Shown here: positions 61,348-64,000 of the stretch, piece after piece
How the letters are laid out: the number at the start of each line of letters is the position of its first letter
Position numbering within the stretch: the stretch's first letter is position 1
From: Symsagittifera roscoffensis
Taxonomy: Eukaryota; Xenacoelomorpha; Acoela; Convolutidae
DNA length: 64,000 bases
Reading direction: 5' to 3'
NCBI RefSeq assembly: GCF_963678635.1
Contig: NC_087071.1
Coordinates: 45,061,095 to 45,125,094 of the forward strand
Program-made: the position numbers and the translations under genes
The notes under the pieces: model-generated
Told to the model about the DNA's origin: nothing
The model's input: the letters and a program-made list of their open reading frames with translations, nothing else
Databases searched by the model: none

Positions 61348-63840
61348 CCTCAAAAACTACCCGTCCAGATTTGGGATTAAGGGTTTAATCGATAGACCAG
61401 GTTGTAGGAAACTCCCATGCACAAGCGGCTGGTCCCTAATTTGCTTAGGGGAAGAGCTATAGACTTCGGAAAAGTCCTTTTTTTGATTTTTTTGCCTATT
61501 TTTTCGGAAATTATCGATTTCCTCAAAAACTACCCATCCAGATTTGGAATTAAGGTTTAAATCTATAGACCAGGTTGTAGGAAACTCCCCGCACAAGTGG
61601 CTGGTACTTAACTTGCCTAGGGGAAGAGCTATAGACTTAGGAAAAGTCACTTTTTTGACTTTTTTGGCCTTTTTTCAAATCTTTCCGATCTCCTCAAATA
61701 CTACCCGTCCAGATTTGGGATTAAGGGTTTAATCGATAGACCAGGTTGTAGGAACCCCCCATGCACAAGCGGCTGGCCCCTAATTTGCTTAGGGGAAGAG
61801 CTATAGACTTAGGAAAAGTCACTTTTTTGTTTTTTTGCCTATTTTTTCGGAAATTATCGATTTCCTCAAAAACTACCCGTCCAGATTTGGGATTAAGGGT
61901 TTAATCGATAGACCAGGTTGTAGGAAACTCCCATGCACAAGCGGTTGGTCCCTAATTTGCTTAGGGGAAGAGCTATAGACTTAGGAAAAGTCCTTTTTTT
62001 GATTTTTTTGCCTAATTTTTCGGAAATTATCGATTTCCTCAAAAACTACCCATCCAGATTTGGAATTAAGGGTTTAATCGATAGACCAGGTTGTAGGAAA
62101 CTCCCCGCACAAGCGGCTGGTCCTTAACTTGCCTAGGGGAAGAGCTATAGACTTAGGAAAAGTCACTTTTTTGACTTTTTTGGCCTTTTTTCAAATCTTT
62201 CCGATTTCCTCAAATACTACCCGTCCAGATTTGGGATTAAGGGTTTAATCGATAGACCAGGTTGTAGGAACCCCCCCATGCACAAGCGGCTGGCCCCTAA
62301 TTTGCTTAGGGGAAGAGCTATAGACTTAGGAAAAGTCACTTTTTTGATTTTTTTGCCTATTTTTTCGGAAATTATCGATTTCCTCAAAAACTACCCGTCC
62401 AGATTTGGGATTAAGGGTTTAATCGATAGACCAGGTTGTAGGAAACTCCCATGCACGAGCGGTTGGTCCCTAATTTGCTTAGGGGAAGAGCTATAGACTT
62501 AGGAAAAGTCCTTTTTTTGATTTTTTTGCCTATTTTTTTCGGAAATTATCGATTTCCTCAAAAACTACCCATCCAGATTTGGAATTAAGGGTTTAATCGA
62601 TAGACCAGGTTGTAGGAAACTCCCATGCACAAGCGGCTGGTCCCTAATTTGCTTAGGGGTAGAGCTATAGACTTAGGAAAAGTCCTTTTTTTGATTTTTT
62701 TGCCTATTTTTTCGGAAATTATCGATTTCCTCAAAAACTACCCATCCAGATTTGGAATTAAGGGTTTAATCGATAGACCAGGTTGTAGGAACCCCCCATG
62801 CACAAGCGGCTGGCACCTAATTTGCTTAGGGGAAGAGCTATAGACTTAGGAAAAGTCACTTTTTTGATTTTTTTGCCTATTTTTTCGGAAATTATCGATT
62901 TCCTCAAAAACTACCCGTCCAGATTTGGGATTAAGGGTTTTATCGATAGACCAGGTTGTAGGAAACTCCCATGCACGAGCGGCTGGTCCCTAATTTGCTT
63001 AGGGGAAGAGCTATAGACTTAGGAAAAGTCCTTTTTTTGATTTTTTTGCCTTTTTTTTCGGAAATTATCGATTTCCTCAAAAACTACCCATCCAGATTTG
63101 GAATTAAGGGTTTAATCGATAGACCAGGTTGTAGGAAACTCCCATGCACAAGCGGCTGGTCCCTAATTTGCTTAGGGGTAGAGCTATAGACTTAGGAAAA
63201 TTCCTTTTTTTGATTTTTTTGCCTATTTTTTCGGAAATTATCGATTTCCTCAAAAACTACCCATCCAGATTTGGAATTAAGGGTTTAATCGATAGACCAG
63301 GTTGTAGGAAACTCCCCCGCACAAGTAGCTGGTCCCTAACTTGCCTAGGGGAAGAGCTATAGACTTAGGAAAAGTCACTTTTTTGATTTTTTTGCCTATT
63401 TTTTCGGAAATTTTCAATTTCCTCAAAAACTACCCGTCTAGATTTGGGATTAAGGGTTTAATCGATAGACCAGGTTGTAGGAAACTCCCATGCACAAGCG
63501 GCTGGTCTCTAATTTGCTTAGGGGTAGAGCTATAGACTTAGGAAAAGTCCTTTTTTTGATTTTTTTTGCCTATTTTTTCGGAAATTATCGATTTCCTCAA
63601 AAACTACCCATCCAGATTTGGAATTAAGGGTTTAATCGATAGACCAGGTTGTAGGAAACTCCCCCGCACAAGCGGCTGGTCCTTAACTTGCCTAGGGGAA
63701 GAGCTATAGACTTAGGAAAAGTCACTTTTTTGACTTTTTTGGCCTTTTTTCAAATCTTTCCGATTTTCTCAAAAACTACCCGTCCAGATTTGGGATTAAG
63801 GGTTTAACCGATAGACCAGGTTGTAGGAAACACCTATGGA
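61348..63840. repeat. Tandem satellite, unit about 173 bp, about 14 copies
   Basis: Each unit runs CCTCAAAAACTACCC, CCAGATTTGG, GGTTTAATCGATAGACCAGG, GCACAAGCGGCTGG, GGGGAAGAGCTATAGACTT, AGGAAAAGTC, a T-rich stretch and CGGAAATTATCGATTT. Units are over 90% alike by eye except the last. Two classes differ in the T-rich end: most have GCCTATTTTTTCGG, and some (near 61660, 62180 and 63740) have TTGGCCTTTTTTCAAATC. The short frames in it are a by-product of the repeat, since 173 is not a multiple of three. Confidence 0.95.
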
Positions 63841-64000
63841 CTTGAAAAGTTCCTTCATGAAAACTTTTTACCAAAGCGTTACCAATGAATGCATAAGCTT
63901 CTCTTCCACTTTTTTTTGCGTAGGAAGGGCGCTATCGACTTGAGAAACCTGAAATTTTAAAACAATTTTAAAATAATCAATATTAAAATAATCAAACAGG
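63841..64000. other. Right flank of the satellite
   Basis: A short diverged stretch with remnants of the unit (ATGGACTTGAAAAGTTCC, AGGAAGGGCGCTATCGACTT), then AT-rich DNA to the window edge. Confidence 0.5.

Noticed and set aside
61357-63535. A run of similar 62-97-codon frames
   Set aside because: They are produced by the satellite unit. The unit length is not a multiple of three, the frames begin and end at the same unit positions, and no domain is present.
61348-63840. Tandem array as a possible CRISPR array
   Set aside because: The 173-bp units repeat along their whole length with no unique spacers, and the DNA is animal nuclear.

Overview
The window is nuclear DNA of an animal, probably an invertebrate. 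It is AT-rich, with host genes split by GT-AG introns, microsatellites, a satellite array and many transposable elements. The sequence alone does not let me name the lineage. Only two host genes are convincing, both on the minus strand and both for secreted proteins: a four-exon CAP-superfamily gene (32717-37696, 227 codons) and a chymotrypsin-fold serine protease (57691-58708, first exon not found).

Positions 1-27522 hold two copies of one very large Ty3/gypsy-like, env-bearing LTR element, placed head to head about 640 bp apart. The left copy runs off the window at position 1. The right copy (8983-27522) shows both ends: 410-bp LTRs starting TG and ending CA, flanked by a 4-bp TTAT duplication, 18.5 kb overall. 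Its order is LTR, a long structured leader, two small unknown ORFs, gag, protease-RT-RNase H, integrase, a disordered region, an envelope-like gene, an unknown ORF of at least 332 codons, a non-coding tail and LTR. The LTR pair is about 99% identical by eye, so the insertion is recent, but the coding region is already broken in several places and is a fossil.

Positions 27527-42605 are host DNA with the CAP gene, a 1.5-kb compound repeat with inverted ends, a dispersed repeat family, and a 0.9-kb inverted-terminus element sitting inside a CA-type microsatellite. Positions 42433-56520 hold a three-unit tandem array of old BEL/Pao-derived fragments (period about 1.65 kb). A 9.2-kb BEL/Pao element (47210-56380) is inserted into the third unit, and the rest of that unit resumes beyond it. 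Both BEL-type terminal regions carry short tRNA-like segments with A-box and B-box motifs.

Positions 56745-60750 carry a family of about 200-bp inverted-terminus repeats around the protease gene. Positions 61348-63840 are a tandem satellite of about 173-bp units (14 or so copies) with signs of higher-order organisation. The best candidate for something undescribed is the 18.5-kb retroelement, with its extra genes before gag and after env and its repeated leader structures.
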